NCBI RefSeq assembly: GCF_905147045.1
Contig: NC_065896.1
Location: 6,907,001 to 6,971,000 of the forward strand
Source: Nymphalis io
Taxonomy: Eukaryota > Arthropoda > Insecta > Lepidoptera > Nymphalidae
DNA length: 64,000 bases
Reading direction: 5' to 3'
Below the pieces are notes generated by a model. It saw nothing but the letters and a program-made list of their open reading frames with translations, was not told the DNA's origin and made no database searches. Shown piece after piece: positions 1 through 12,655 of the stretch; positions within the stretch are counted from its first letter, which is position 1, and each line of letters starts with the position of its first letter. Position numbers and translations under genes: made by a program.

Positions 1-424
1 TAACGACGGGCCAGTTATTCTAATCAGTTTACGGTAAGAAACGAACAAAACCCGTATCCTTGTCATTAAGGCAAATCAAGCCTACGTTTGGGATTCAAAA
101 TGTGTGCCCCGCGGGGCTGCGGCTCAATTACGTCCCAAGTACCTGGGAAAGACTCGACCCATCGCCTCTACACAAACATAATGTATATATACTTTATAAA
201 CTAGTATCAGTATCAGCAATACCAATTGTGAAAGTATTATAGAAAAGGGAAATATTATTTACAGATATAAATTAACCTTACAATAATAGTAATAGCTCTA
301 CGATTATTAAAAATATATTTATTGCTGTAAAGCACTTTTCGCTGTGATTGATCAGTATAAATAGCAATCGCATAACTTTACTTTATAGTAATATAGTATA
401 ATAGTGGATATTGTTTGCTTTTTA
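1..424. other. No gene recognised; small GC-rich island at 80-180
   Basis: The island includes 'tgtgccccgcggggctgcgg'. Short frames exist on both strands, but none has a convincing start, splice site or family resemblance. Confidence 0.5.
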
Positions 425-535
425 TTACATACTAGATTCTGCCAGCGGCTTCCACCGCGTGTAAGGAGGGAGGTGTTAGGTACTCCATGTCTGTCCTTTT
501 TTTATCGTATTTTATCATGAAATTTTGCATACACG
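425..535. repeat. Dispersed lepidopteran repeat fragment ('gcggcttccaccgcgtg' type)
   Basis: 'ttctgccagcggcttccacc' then 'gtccttttttt' resembles the common lepidopteran repeat containing 'ccgcggcttcgcccgcgtg'. The class (LINE or Helitron) is not certain. Confidence 0.4.
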
Positions 536-3021
536 TTTCTTTCGCATTTATAATATTAAGTAAGAATTATTTTGAAGTTTTTCTCGCTGAAAACCTTTTC
601 ACTACGTTATAACATGTTGCGTGTTGTCCAGAATGAAATTCTTTCACAATACAAAATATTTCATATACAAATATCGCTTCGAGCTTACTCAATTTATTAT
701 ATGTGATATAAACACGCAAAAAAAGTATTCTGACATTAGAATTCTTTCTTATGTTTGTTTTATATAGCCTGGCTTACAATTTTGTTTTCTATACGTTAAT
801 TCGTAACTTCGAAATTTTCTATAAATTAAAATATACTCTATTAAAGTTGATTCTTAAAAGTACTTATAAATAATATAAATAGTAAATTCAGGAACCAGTT
901 GGAAATATAAGTAGATCAATCAATATATAAATTATATATAAAATATAAATTAATTTATATATCCTTTATGAAAATAAACGAATGACGCAGCAAGTTTTTT
1001 ATATAAATTTTAATTATTTTTTATATAATCTTGTACAGAATAATTTGTCTTGTTTATTAATAATGTTATTTTACATTATTTACTGTTAAATATAAAGTCG
1101 TAAGTGCGTACTTACTATGTATGTACTGAAATATATAACGGCTCTGTTCTCACCAAGCTCTTAGAGCTAGTTCCTAGTATTGACTAGATCTCATCAATGC
1201 AATTTTTACAATACCTTATGATACGGTACAATGCGTTATATATCCGTAAATAGCGAATATATTCTTGATGTTACTTTTCCAGACGTTTCCAATACATATT
1301 CGACTAGGACCGTGAATATTTTACACGTCAACGTAAACGACTGAGGCCTGAGATCCAAGCGTTTGCGTAAGGCGTCTCGGTAAATCCCGTGGGATCCAAT
1401 TTTCGCAGCCTACTCCTTCGTGCCTACCGAAGCTTGCAGATACACGTTTTATGTTCCTCGCATTTTGATTCACTTTTGCCGCAATAAAAGAACTGAGATT
1501 TTGGCTTTTGGAGATTGTAACACTATTTTAGCTTGTCCTAGCGGTTTTATTTATCAGGGTAAAGCTTGCAAAATTCTTTAATAAGTCTACGGAGGCGGTT
1601 GTTCGGTCTAAGTTTCGAAGTGGTAATATTATGGCGGATTTGCTTCGTCGTAACGTTATGAAAATTCGGAGAATTTTATTAAAATTTTGCTGAGAAATGA
1701 AATAAACGCCAGGCTAATCTTTGATAAGGAACACTTTATTAATGTTTCATCTTGATTATTTGTTACTGTTTCCTTGTTGGTGTAATTGAATGAGGTTTTA
1801 CTAGAATTTAAACATGCTGGACAATGATAACTATCCAACTAATATTATACACGACAAAATGTGTTTGTTAATATGTTTGTTTGTTTGTTACGCTTTTACG
1901 TTTTAACTCCTCAATTGATCGTCTTGAAATTTTGTATACACAAAAGGAAATCTAAAACCTGCAAACTCTGCGTCACATGCAGGCGAAGTAGCAGGAGTAT
2001 ACTAGTTTTTCATAATAACTAAATATTTAACGTATTAACATAAAACCTTAGGCACTTCCTTTTAGTATTTTTAATGTGTGATTATTATATATTATATAGT
2101 GTGAATATACATAATCCACATGGACGAAGCATTACATATAGCGTGTTTTAAAAGTTTGATGTTGTGATATTATACACAGATGCAATATCATTGTTCATTA
2201 CGTCGGAAACGGCCTTCATTGTTAACACTCAATCAAATAACCGCCTTGCTGATGGATATCTTATTTTTGTTGAGTAACGTACAAATTTTTCCGTTTGATT
2301 GTTACGATATGCCTTGAGTTTATTATTACTGTTATCAAGTACTGGCTGTGAAACGCTTAACATCTCTAAGGCTAGAAGTAATTCTCATAACTTTCACAAA
2401 AATCACAAAATAGTCATTTGATTTTCTTTCAAATTACATAAAACGAATAGTTAATGAGTTTTATTAAAATTGTCTTTACTTTAGTCAAATGGAATCCATT
2501 ATCTATCAAATTTCAATTACAAGATTAATTTTGTACTAGATTAATATCTCCATTAACTAGTATCTTTTTGATAACTGCTTTGTAAACAGAGTAATAATAA
2601 ACATATCGGTTCTTTTTTTAAATCCGTTTATAATGTGACGTTATTTGATACAAATAATGTTTACAATATAACGTAAAATAAAATAATGTTATAGCTATGA
2701 GTGAGGATCAATTGAATCAGCTGCATACAGTTTCCGGCGTGCGGTGTGAATCCATGTTATGACAGTAAACATTATCGTCATTAGGGAATACGGACTTTGT
2801 CTATAATTCTCGAAATCAAAGCGCTAGGTCACATTCGTTTTGAATATTCTTATCAATCGATACCTGTGACTTTACTGTTCATCATATTGTCATTGTGTGA
2901 TAAACATAAAAAAGTGTCCTTTACGGAAAACTCGGCGGATGAAATTGAAATCGATGGTTATTGAAAGATTTTATATAAAAAAACTATTTCAATATTGAAT
3001 AAAATAAATAAAAACATTGTC
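536..3021. other. AT-rich non-coding DNA with a GC-richer block at 1320-1440
   Basis: Apart from the Helitron-like fragment at 1833, I see only AT-rich sequence. The block at 1320-1440 ('gaggcctgagatccaagcgt', 'aaatcccgtgggatccaatt') could be a conserved element. The - strand frame at 1656-1838 has no support. Confidence 0.5.
1833..1980. mobile_element. Helitron-like end fragment
   Basis: 'aactaatattatacacgac' followed by TTTG repeats, 'tgttacgcttttacg' and 'gatcgtcttgaaattttgta' resembles lepidopteran non-autonomous Helitron ends (TCTATACTAATATTATAAA..., GTTTGTTTGTTACGC...). The assignment rests on family resemblance only. Confidence 0.45.
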
Positions 3022-3057
3022 AATTATTGATGATATATATATATATCATCAATAATT
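3022..3057. repeat. Perfect 36-base palindrome
   Basis: Every base pairs around the centre at 3039/3040: outer arms AATTATTGATGA/TCATCAATAATT and a central TATA run. It lies 54 bases before a second, unrelated perfect hairpin. Confidence 0.9.
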
Positions 3058-3110
3058 TCTTTTATTTTAGTATTTTTTGTAATTTTCATTTTTTTTCTTT
3101 CTTGTTATGT

Positions 3111-3165
3111 TACAGTAACAACGAATAAAACGGTGAGTCCTCCCGTTTTATTCGTTGTTACTGTA
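3111..3165. repeat. Perfect hairpin, 23-base arms, 9-base loop
   Basis: The arms 3111-3133 (TACAGTAACAACGAATAAAA plus CGG) and 3143-3165 are exact reverse complements around a TGAGTCCTC loop. No tandem tail or target duplication is evident. Confidence 0.9.
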
Positions 3166-3423
3166 TATCGTATATATTTATTGATAATATAATTTATTTA
3201 TTGATATATAATATATGTATTTTATATTTACATTTATTTATTAGTTTTTTTTTTAATTATATTATATTACAGCACCACATACCTCATATCTTAGCAGTTA
3301 TTACTTACACCGTTGGTTGCCTGGAAGAGATCGCTATTGTAGCGATAAGGTCACCATAATTGTATGCTTCTTTTATTTAGGCTGTATCCATGTTTTGAAT
3401 TTTTCTCTTTTTGGTGTACAATA

Positions 3424-3529
3424 AAGTATAAAGTAAAGTAAAGTAACAGCCTGTGAATATCCCACTGCTGGGCTAAGGCCTCCTCTCCATTTTTGAGAAG
3501 GTATGGAGCTTTAAAGTAAAGTAAAGTAT
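3424..3529 (-). mobile_element. SINE-B 3' fragment flanked by AAAGT repeats
   Basis: It contains 'aacagcctgtgaatatccca', 'ctgctgggctaaggcctcct' and 'gagaaggtatggagct', the 3' third of SINE-B inverted. Runs of AAAGT (inverted TTTAC-type tail) occur on both sides. Confidence 0.75.
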
Positions 3530-4440
3530 ATATATCAATGAAGTATATGATATACGCACCACGCACGCACAAGGGACTAGACAGCGACATAAGAAAGCGT
3601 CATGACGTTTGCCGTCACGGCTTACGAGTCTGTTTTCCCAAGACGCGCTAATAATTATATAAGTGTCACATAAAAAACATGATGTAAATATTTTTTTTAC
3701 AAATTGTGAAATTCGTTTAACAAAATAATACTAAACATTTTTGAAAAATTGGGTATGCATAAAACAAATGCAATGCCAAATTCACTTACCATCGATGAAT
3801 ATCGAGTCAGTTAGTTATAGCATAGGTGTATTTTGTGTAACAAAGCCGGCAGCTGTTTTATCGTCGGAAGCCATGCGTTCATTGTTGGCACGTTGGCACA
3901 AACTGGTCCATATTAAATAACACATTACGAGCTTATATATATCGCTCAGGTTTTACGTTAATCGTCGTGATTGTGTAAATATTAGAATCGTATTACATTT
4001 GCTCTGTCTATATTAATAATGGAAAATTCATCTGTGGTGAACTCTAAGAATGTAACATTTGTTTTTTTGTTGTTCTTCTTGTTCATTTATAAATTGATTT
4101 AACGTAGATTGATTCAATTGTTTATGTATTTTTTATATACTATTTAATTGTTATAACTTTATAAGTTATAATAAATGTATAGTTTTATTTCGGTATATTC
4201 AAAATAATGAACGGTAGGTTGGATGAAATCAAAGAAGGGAGTGCTGCGCTCCTTTGAAAACTAAATTTCACAAAATCCTGTCTTATTGCATTACGAGTAC
4301 GACGTAGGTCTCACCTAAACTTTAAGTCCCTATGTCTTTTAGTTAATGTTTCACTTTCAAAGTCAGTCAGTTAGGACATTTCATACTTAGTCAGAGGGTC
4401 TTAGCCTTTTATACATCGATATTGTATAGTTGATAACAAG

Positions 4441-4550
4441 CTGTTTTTTTTAGTTAGAAAGTCCTAGTGCTGGGCACAAGCTTCCTCTAAATTAAGGACA
4501 AGGCTTAAAGCGTATTCTATTCCACATCACTGTTCAAGAATGGGATGTTC
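4441..4550 (-). mobile_element. SINE-B fragment, old
   Basis: 'agtgctgggcacaagcttcc' and 'attctattccacatcactgt' give a weak match to the inverted 3' part. Confidence 0.5.
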
Positions 4551-7500
4551 TTGGTTATTGCAATTGTATTGTATGGTTGTTATAATTTTGTTTCGTATTT
4601 CTCAGTTTATATACCTATGACGAGTATATTAAGTTATGCCTCTGCTCCCATCCCAAGGTCGAGGGATCAATACGGTACTATTCACTTTTTTGTAAGTTTC
4701 TCTATGTAATTTTCAAGGGAATTTTAATGAAAAAATTGCCGGATCCCCATAGAATCGATGAAAATACTTACTAGTTTAAATGTATATTCAAAAATAATTC
4801 GAATTTTAGATTGAAAGTCATAGAGTATAATTTTATAATGAATTTTGATACGACTACAATACTAAGAATTTAGCAATCATAATCGTTTTTTCAACATATA
4901 TCACACATTCTGTCATAGTATTAATAAGTAATAAAATTAAAGATATTATTGTTCTTGAAGCTTCGAAATCTAACAATTATGCATTTATTTCTCAATATTT
5001 TAAAACAATTAGTAACAACGTAATTCAAATCTAGCGTACGGCGGTTATAAAGCGGTTTAGTAATATTATCATAGTGAAAGGCAACCACGAAGCAAGCGAC
5101 CTAGCTCCGCAGATCCAACGTCATCTATATTTATGCCGCACGGATTTCATTACTGACTTCTCTATTATAAAAGTTCTTTTTATACGGTACAGGTATTTCG
5201 CGAAAATATATTTTCATGTTGATGGTATAAATCTTGTATTTTATTCATAAACCGTGTTGAATTTCATTCTCTATGCTTTTAGTTTTGTTAAGAAGAAATA
5301 CGATCTATTTTCGTTTCTCCTAAAGTATTTATAATAAATAAAAATACATGCAATTAAATTCAAATTTAAATAATCCCAGTACAATTTAAGACATTCTAGT
5401 CAGACTTTTTAAAAAGTACGTAGAAAATATTCGGTAAAGCTACTCTCACAGATCTAATCACGAAGCAATCATGCAAAACGTTAAGTAAAAAGCGTGAAAT
5501 CGTTATATTTTTAAAGTCTGAGTAATATTCATGAAAATGAACAGATTTGCGTTTTTGAATTAATGAAATATACACTTAGTACATGTTATATAATAATAGA
5601 TTGACTTTATTCCGCTTGATCTTAGGCTAGTTGGAAACACTTTGTACAAATAAAGTAGTTGTGTCTCTTTGATGAAAGCCTGTGCGTTTTACAAACTTTC
5701 CTTGGCAAATTTAGTTCAAAAAATCCTCGCAAGAGATCGCAATGATTTGTTAGCTTTGACCGGCCTCTACACAATACGCCATTCTTTTATAACTCAGTCC
5801 ACAAGTCACAAAAGTATTCAACGAACATCGCAATAGGAAACTTTTAGCGGAAAATACGAGCCAAGTTTCTGGCTTTACCTTGTCTAGTGAAAAAAAAATC
5901 AAGTTAGTCCCGTCGGGCGGCCTCCCAGACACGATAAAATTTACATGTTTCGCTTTCAGCCTATATTTTATTTTTAAAGGGTAAAATAAGATGGCATTAC
6001 GTAAAGAGAATATTCAATTAGAGACTGCTTTCAGATTTATGCAATAGAAAGGGAGCCATTCGAACCTATTTTTTCTCCGAGCGCTCTTTGTGTTGTTCTC
6101 TACTTCGTTTTATGCCGCATTTTTAAGCAGACCCTACAGACTTTACGGATCTTTTTACTTTATTTCACAAAGTACTAATCACCGTCGTTTTGAAGACCGA
6201 AAATAATAAAATTTAATTTAAAATTACGTTCTTAAATTTGCTTTATCACCTCTTGGCTTGTATTTAATTACAACCATTTTATTTCAGTGAAAACATTTGT
6301 AGCAGAATAATCTTAACCTAAATTATAGGTACTCATAGCGGTTTGCCGTTTTTGATGTCTTTGCTCGTGAACCCGTTAAATCTTTTATCGGCAGTTAGGC
6401 TGAGCGCAGCCACGAGAGCCTCGTTTATATTTCACGAAACCTAGTTGAAAATTTGCTTTAAACTTCCATCGAATATATTGCGAGTGAAACACGATTTCGT
6501 AAAGTAATAAAGTTTTAAGTTAAAATACCAACATTTAAAATTTTGTCACCTTTACTTTTTAATTGGATTGACCTTATTTTGTTATTCAAAAATATATTTT
6601 ATACATGAGGCTGGACGAATTCGAATATAATTTGAAACCTATAAAATACCTTGATATTATGTAGTATGGTTTTTATTGGATTATAGTCATGGACAGATTT
6701 TTTTTGTATATATTTTAATACAAAAAAATATTAAAATAGGTGTTCAGATATTGGTGGTTTTGATTTTTTTTTTCAATAATAAATGTTAGAAATGACAACG
6801 ATTCCTTAAAATGAACGTGCCGTTAAATATGAGATCTTCGTACTTAATATGTCCCTTGTGTCTGTAATTACTGGCTCACTTATTTAACTCGTAACACAGT
6901 AATACACAGAGTTGATGTTTAGTGGAAGATTCACGATGAGTTGGTGATATTTAACAAGAGAGGCTTGCGCAAACTTCTATCACCTGCAATAAACGGGTGC
7001 GCAGTCATAGATGTTTAAGGCCAATAAAATATCGCTTTAATGTATCTCGGTCACAACTTGTGTTACCGACGCATTTTTTAATGTAATACTAGAACACACA
7101 CTTAGCAGGTGTCATGTTACACATTGTTCATAAAACCTTGGAATCACCGTTATGTTGTATTTTATTTTTATTTTAAGTATAATCAATTTAAACTATTTTA
7201 GAAGCAAGAAGATTTTTTTTTAATAATTTAAAGTAATAGTATGAATGAATACATTTAAACGTAGAAAAATAATGCCTTCTGGTTATTAATCAACAGTCTT
7301 CATGAAAGGTGTATTGTTCATCTTATTGCAATGTACATACAATGCAATGTGGTACCTACATTTAGAATTGTCTGAGCTTGTATTAGAAATTTTCTTTTCT
7401 TATCTGATAGTTCAGAAAACGCATGAATCGATATTTTCTCCGACTATTTTGACGAAAGATCTCAAAAAATATAAAAATATAAATAATAAAAAGACTGTGT

Positions 7501-7865
7501 CTGGCCTGACCCTAAGTTATCGTAATGTGAAAGTTCTATAATATGAATCGTATATGTGAGTCCAAAAAATACACACAAATATCTACTTTTCCTTATTCTA
7601 TAAAATATTTATGTAAGAGATGGAGGTCTTCACATCTATTTTATTTATACATGTAAATTATATTTATAAGTGTGTTATAAGAAAGTTTCCTTCGAAAATA
7701 TACTCCAAATAGAATCGTATTTTTCTCTGAGATATTACGTATGATATATGAAGTAGGTGTATTAAATTGAAGGTGATATATCCTAATGACATTTCTGAAC
7801 TAGGCAGTCGCTGTAAATCGTTGAGTTGATCCCGTAGTATAAATATTATGAAACGGCGCACAAAC

Positions 7866-7935
7866 ATGCCGGAGCGTAGCGCACCGCGGGCGCAAACAAA
7901 TTATCACAGACGACTCGAACTTGTCATTTGTTTAC
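7866..7935 (+). other. Candidate short first coding exon
   Basis: An ATG in insect-type context (CAAACATG) starts a GC-rich frame MPERSAPRAQTNYHRRLELV, with a GTAAAT donor at 7936 (phase 1). The phase does not fit directly onto the exon at 52353, so another exon would be needed in between. It could also be a chance frame inside a CpG-rich island. Confidence 0.2.
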
Positions 7936-8163
7936 GTAAATATGTTTGGTCTCGAATTATTGAGACTAGTGTTAGTTCTAGTTTGAATTATTAGATAAAT
8001 TACTTAGAAATTCAGTTTCAATTAAACCAGTTAAATATTGACAATAAGGTATTAGTACACATTGTATATTTATTTATTTGTATATAAGTGTGGACAATTA
8101 TTTTAAATTGCTGTAAAAATTTTGTAAGTGTAAACACACATTTTACACGATTAAAATTTAGTG

Positions 8164-8230
8164 GTACTTCCCCGGGTTTGAACACGTAACCTTCGGTTAC
8201 GATTGACGTACTTTAAGTACTGGGCAATGC
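8164..8230 (-). mobile_element. SINE-B head fragment
   Basis: The inverted tRNA-like head is recognised by 'cgggtttgaacacg' (B box) and 'tactgggcaatgc' (A-box side). Confidence 0.5.
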
Positions 8231-9350
8231 GAACTCGTAAATTATAGTTATGGAAAATGAATTTGCTTAGAGAAATGTTTAAATATAAACGGTATATCAA
8301 ATTGTAATATTGAATCCAATGCAAATTTCAATTTCATTCGAATATCAGTTTGATAGATACATTAATTACATTAACGCTGAAAAGCCAAACATAAAACAGT
8401 CGAAATTATTTAACTAGATTGATTTATTTACTCAGATACATATCAATCTTTAATCAAGCAATTAATTATAATCATTTTGTATAAATGAACTGATAATTAA
8501 AATTTTAATTCGTTCACATATTATATTTATTCATATTAATTAACTATTATATAATATTATAAAAAGCAGTGTGGTTACATTTGCATTACAATAATTTAAT
8601 AAATAATAAAAATCATTAATCTGTTTTTCAATCATTCAATTGCAACGATCTTGTAACATTACGACTCATAAGTGTTTGTAAAAGTGTAGTCTAGTCTAGA
8701 GAAAATATTCTCTGTTCAATCAAATTTCCTTTTTTTGACAAGCTATTGAAAATTAGAAATAAGAATAGACAAAAAAGTTCAAAACATGTAAAATATATTT
8801 TACTAATTAATGATTTGTTGGAATTTTGACGACCGCCGAACTCAGATGTCTATAATGCGAACGCTAGTTTGAATATATTGTTTGAATTTTTATTTTATTC
8901 GTAAATAATACGTTACAATGGTACAAATGTAGCAGTAATATTATGATAAAAGGAACTTAAATGTATTACTATCGTATATCGTAATAGTATTTTGGGGAGC
9001 GACCGCATAAGCGCAGAGTCGCGATGACGCGGCACATGTGGTTTTAATGGAGTGCACTAAAGCAGAGGTGCTCTAGTCTCTTAGGACTCATTCATAATTT
9101 CGTCAAGTCAGTTTAATACTTGCCTAAAGTTAAACAAAAATAACATCACACGAATTCATAATATCTAGTACGTAGTAAGTACGAGAGTTCTGATATTAAT
9201 ATATTACACAATAGTAAAATTAAAAAAAAAACATAACTAGTACAAGTAAAACAAAACTAAGTTTATTATATACTTTTTTGAATTAAGAAAAGAAAAATTT
9301 GTTATGATACATCTTCAATATAAGATGGTAATCTCTTTTAAATTGTAGAG

Positions 9351-9508
9351 TATACCGGCCTTGCCTAAAAACGTTGATTAGCGGCTGTTTAGTTTAGCAC
9401 ACACTTTTTCTCTTTCTGTCATTATTGATTTGACATTTGAAAGAAGAAGACACTGCATTGTTTAATAAATCAACCGTTAAGCAACATTTATAAGTAAGGC
9501 CGTATATA
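9351..9508. mobile_element. MITE-1, best copy
   Basis: This short element of about 158 bases has terminal inverted repeats: the left end CGGCCTTGCCTAAAAACGTT is matched by the inverted right end AACATTTATAAGTAAGGCCG. TA flanks both sides, which suggests a TA target duplication and Tc1/mariner-like mobilisation. The interior has 'tcattattgatttgacattt' and no coding capacity. Further copies are at 27105, 41646, 48995 and 51745. Confidence 0.7.
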
Positions 9509-9929
9509 ATTATTGTAAATGATGATTATTATTAATAAACGAAATGTTATTATAACGAGCTATTAACAATATAAACACACCCTTAGCTAGTCCTTTATGA
9601 AGTACCGCGGGAACTGGAATGGGCGTAAGTAACATCGCTAAGAGAATGGCTAAAGAAACTCGACGAAGAACGAATTTATAACGTTGTCTACAGAAAGTAC
9701 ATTAACAAGTTCTGATATCAACGAGTACTTGTTTACATCTAAAGAATGAGATAATGCCTTTGTAAGTTGCGACTCATATTAAGTTTTTGTTGCAGTTTCT
9801 TCCGTTGTCCTCTTTGAAAGAGAAATATATTTTAAGAAATGTTTCTTATTAAAAAATGCTTGTAATACAATTTATATTTGTAATAAATAAGCGGAGATGG
9901 TACATTATTTAGAACACGTCAATCTTAGT

Positions 9930-10195
9930 CGGTGATCATGGATTTAAATTCTGGCAAACATTACTAAGTTTTGAGTGTTCAATTCAAGTTTATAGTTCAT
10001 CTCGTGCTCAGCAAGGAAGGGAAATATTATGAGGAAGAGTGTAACTTTCTGGCTATTCTGCCACATATGTATCTACATGTGTATCCAACAAACCGGACTG
10101 GAGCAGCATTGTGGAATATGATCCAAGCATTATTCTTAAGATAAGACCATACATTTGCCCCGCAGTGAGACATTTACTGGTAACTCAACTATAAA
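9930..10195 (+). mobile_element. SINE-B copy, diverged
   Basis: It reads 'atttaaattctggcaaacat' (degraded head), then 'tagttcatctcgtgctcagc', 'gtggaatatgatccaagc' and 'cagtgagacatttactggta' (tail end). Confidence 0.65.
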
Positions 10196-11434
10196 TATAA
10201 AGAATTAACTCACCTCACCACGCTAATTTTAATTTTTTTTTTAAACTTTTCTATATAGTATAATCCAATAACGTTTGAAGTGAAGCCATTCGTAAATGAA
10301 ATATCTCTGTCGAACAAAGACCGAGCGAATAACGCGCCAGTCAGTTATGTAATAACGAGTACCTTTTCCTATTCACCTGTCACGTTGCACCGAAAAAAAC
10401 CTCATTGGATTCGATTAGCGCAATGAAAAGCAGAAAAATAAAGTCGTCCGAAACGAATCTAGCCACACGAGCGGCTTTGGAATGGTACGCGTTTTAATCA
10501 GACATTCCAAAACACTTTTTTAAGGCCGCCTCCGAGCGGAATGGCTCCTCTTAATTTTTTCCCTGGCTAAATTTATGGGCCTTTATTCGTTGGGGCACCT
10601 AACAGGTAACTGATGTTATTAAAAATATTAAAATGAAATAAAAATCTTTTCATTTAAAAAAGAAAAAATTTAATTGATTGCGCAACAATTTATATGTTTT
10701 TAATCTTCTTTTAACGCATGTAACAATATTTATTTTCATATACATATTATATTAGCTTCATTTATTTATGTGAAAAAGATAGCAAGCCAATAAATCGAGG
10801 AAGACGATTTGCATCTTTGGAAGTGTATGGAATTTGGCTTCAGCCGGCTTTGGCCGAGTGAGAGGGGGGAGGCTGGTGTTAGCCTTTGTATTTAGTAAGG
10901 ATACAAGATATAAGTACTCTAAATTTCATCGTAACCCGTCCAGCCTATTTTCAAGAGTAGGTACTCATTCAAGAGCAACAAATTATCACATTTGTGATAT
11001 TCGTAGCATATAAAAGTTTCAATACCAATTACTTATTGGTTGACAAAAATAGACCAGAAAATGGTAACTATTTCTGTTCACTATTATATTTTCTTATTTG
11101 AAACGGACTGGAGGTTAAAGTGTCATTGTCAAGGCCTATCTTTTCTATATCAGATAACAGTTTTATTTTTTTGACTGTGTCTGCCACAGATTACCATATG
11201 AAGGTACCATTATACTTAGCATCTAACTATATTTAAACCAAGACATAATGTCGTGTTTGTTAGCTCATATAGCTACATCTTTTTAAACTGGCGATCTTTG
11301 GAAGGATATGAATATTACATCTTATTATGTCGTCTATAATAGCTGCCTAGATGTAGTACATTGTTCAAACTTACATAAGTTACGATAATCTTTCACTATA
11401 ATGGCTTAAACTCTTCGATTGAACTATGACCTTT

Positions 11435-11564
11435 ACTGGTGGTAGAGTGATAGTGATGTAAGCGATGGTTAACATTTATTACAATGCCAATGTCTATAGG
11501 CGTTGGTGACCATTTACCATCAGGTGGCCCATAAGCTCGTCCGCCTTCTTATTCTATAAAAAAA
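11435..11564 (+). mobile_element. SINE-A copy, internally deleted
   Basis: The start 'actggtggtagag' joins directly to the second half ('gtaagcgatggttaac' to 'tattctataaaa'), so about 160 bases are missing against the copy at 18161. It ends in the usual A-rich tail. Confidence 0.75.
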
Positions 11565-12185
11565 GACCTGATAACAGTTATATTTCAATGATACTTATAA
11601 ATTACAATAAACAATAGGAGTTACTTGAAAAAACAATTGAAGCCTATCGAAGAGAGAATATAACTACAAATCACATTTTTTTAATATTTAATTATTACAC
11701 GATGTTGCTATAAAAATGTCATGCAAATGACTTTCATTTTTATTACGTTTGGAATAATGTTTAAGATTGAAAGATTTATTAGCTGAAAGTATTTTCTGCA
11801 GCGTAACTATCAAAACATTTTTCGTGTAAATAAATTTATTTCAAACTACAATAATAAATATTTGTTAAATGAAAACAGAAATAATGTAATATTATAAAAC
11901 GAAGCGTTTGGAATATCTACTCTTTGGAATGACAGAAATAAATCACTGAAAACATCTAGATAGATAGTCTGCGTCCCGGTTTTAAGCACGGCCATTTTTT
12001 CCCGGAAAATAAATAAAATACATCTCTGAAAATAAATTACATTGTCAACGCGAATGGAACTGGACAATAGTTGTTTAATTGATATAAAAAAAATGTTGTG
12101 GTGTTATAAAGCTTTCTTTCACTTGTTCATGATGATGGGGAATTTTTATTGTAGAAAATGTTTATTAAACCATAAAAAGGTAAAG

Positions 12186-12456
12186 GTATAGCTCGTAAAT
12201 TTCTTACTGAACTATGGTCTCCTCTCAGAGAAAAAGAGAAGATTTTATGCTTATTCCATCACGATACATTGTGGGTTGGTGGAAAATAATAACCTCGTGG
12301 CCGATTTCGGCTACTAGTCACTGGTGCCTATTTCTCTCATAAACCAATAAGACTACATAATATTTTTATCAGCACGACCCAGGGTTCGAACCCATAGCCA
12401 CGGGATCTGCGGTTTTATATGCTAGTCACTAGACCAATGAGGCGGTCGAACGACGA
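12186..12456 (-). mobile_element. SINE-D, a fourth tRNA-derived SINE (single copy)
   Basis: Read inverted, it has the A box 'cattggtctagtgactagca' and the B box 'atgggttcgaaccctgggtc', a typical tRNA-like head, then about 190 bases of body with 'gattttatgcttattccatc' on the + strand. No other copy was noticed in this window. Confidence 0.6.
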
Positions 12457-12540
12457 AATGGTGGATAATGCATATTAAGTCCTGGTAATATAAAAAGTAT
12501 AAGTTGTTGTTGTGTTATAACTATATCATAGTATTAATAC

Positions 12541-12655
12541 CATCATCATCATCATCTTTTTCTAGTCCATTGCTGGACATAGGTCTCTCCAATGGCACGC
12601 CACTGAGCTCGATCTTTAGCTCTCAATCTCCAACCGCTGCCACTTGCGTATTAAT
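12541..12655 (+). mobile_element. Fragment of an RTE-like LINE 3' end
   Basis: A CATCATCATCATC run is followed by 'agtccattgctggacatagg' and 'ctctccaatggcacgccac'. I recognise this as the very common lepidopteran RTE-type tail with an (ATC)n end. The orientation with the trinucleotide repeat at the left implies insertion on the - strand. Only about 115 bases remain. Confidence 0.55.

Larger units (their letters stand above)
3530..8163. other. AT-rich non-coding DNA
   Basis: Apart from the SINE-B remnant at 4441 and the island around 7850-7935, there is a mildly GC-richer unique block at 5035-5165. Short frames at 5750-5932, 7302-7541 and 7664-7867 show no family features. Confidence 0.5.
8231..11434. 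other. Non-coding DNA with unique GC-richer islands at 8995-9075 and 10300-10600
   Basis: Besides MITE-1 and SINE-B, the block 10300-10600 is notable: long, unique, near-balanced in bases and without a lasting frame, as conserved regulatory DNA often is. Confidence 0.45.

Noticed and set aside
9586..9615. Short frame MKYRGNWNG before a GTAAGT donor as first exon of the PPxY gene
   Set aside because: Poor start context, and phase 1 does not fit the exon at 52353.
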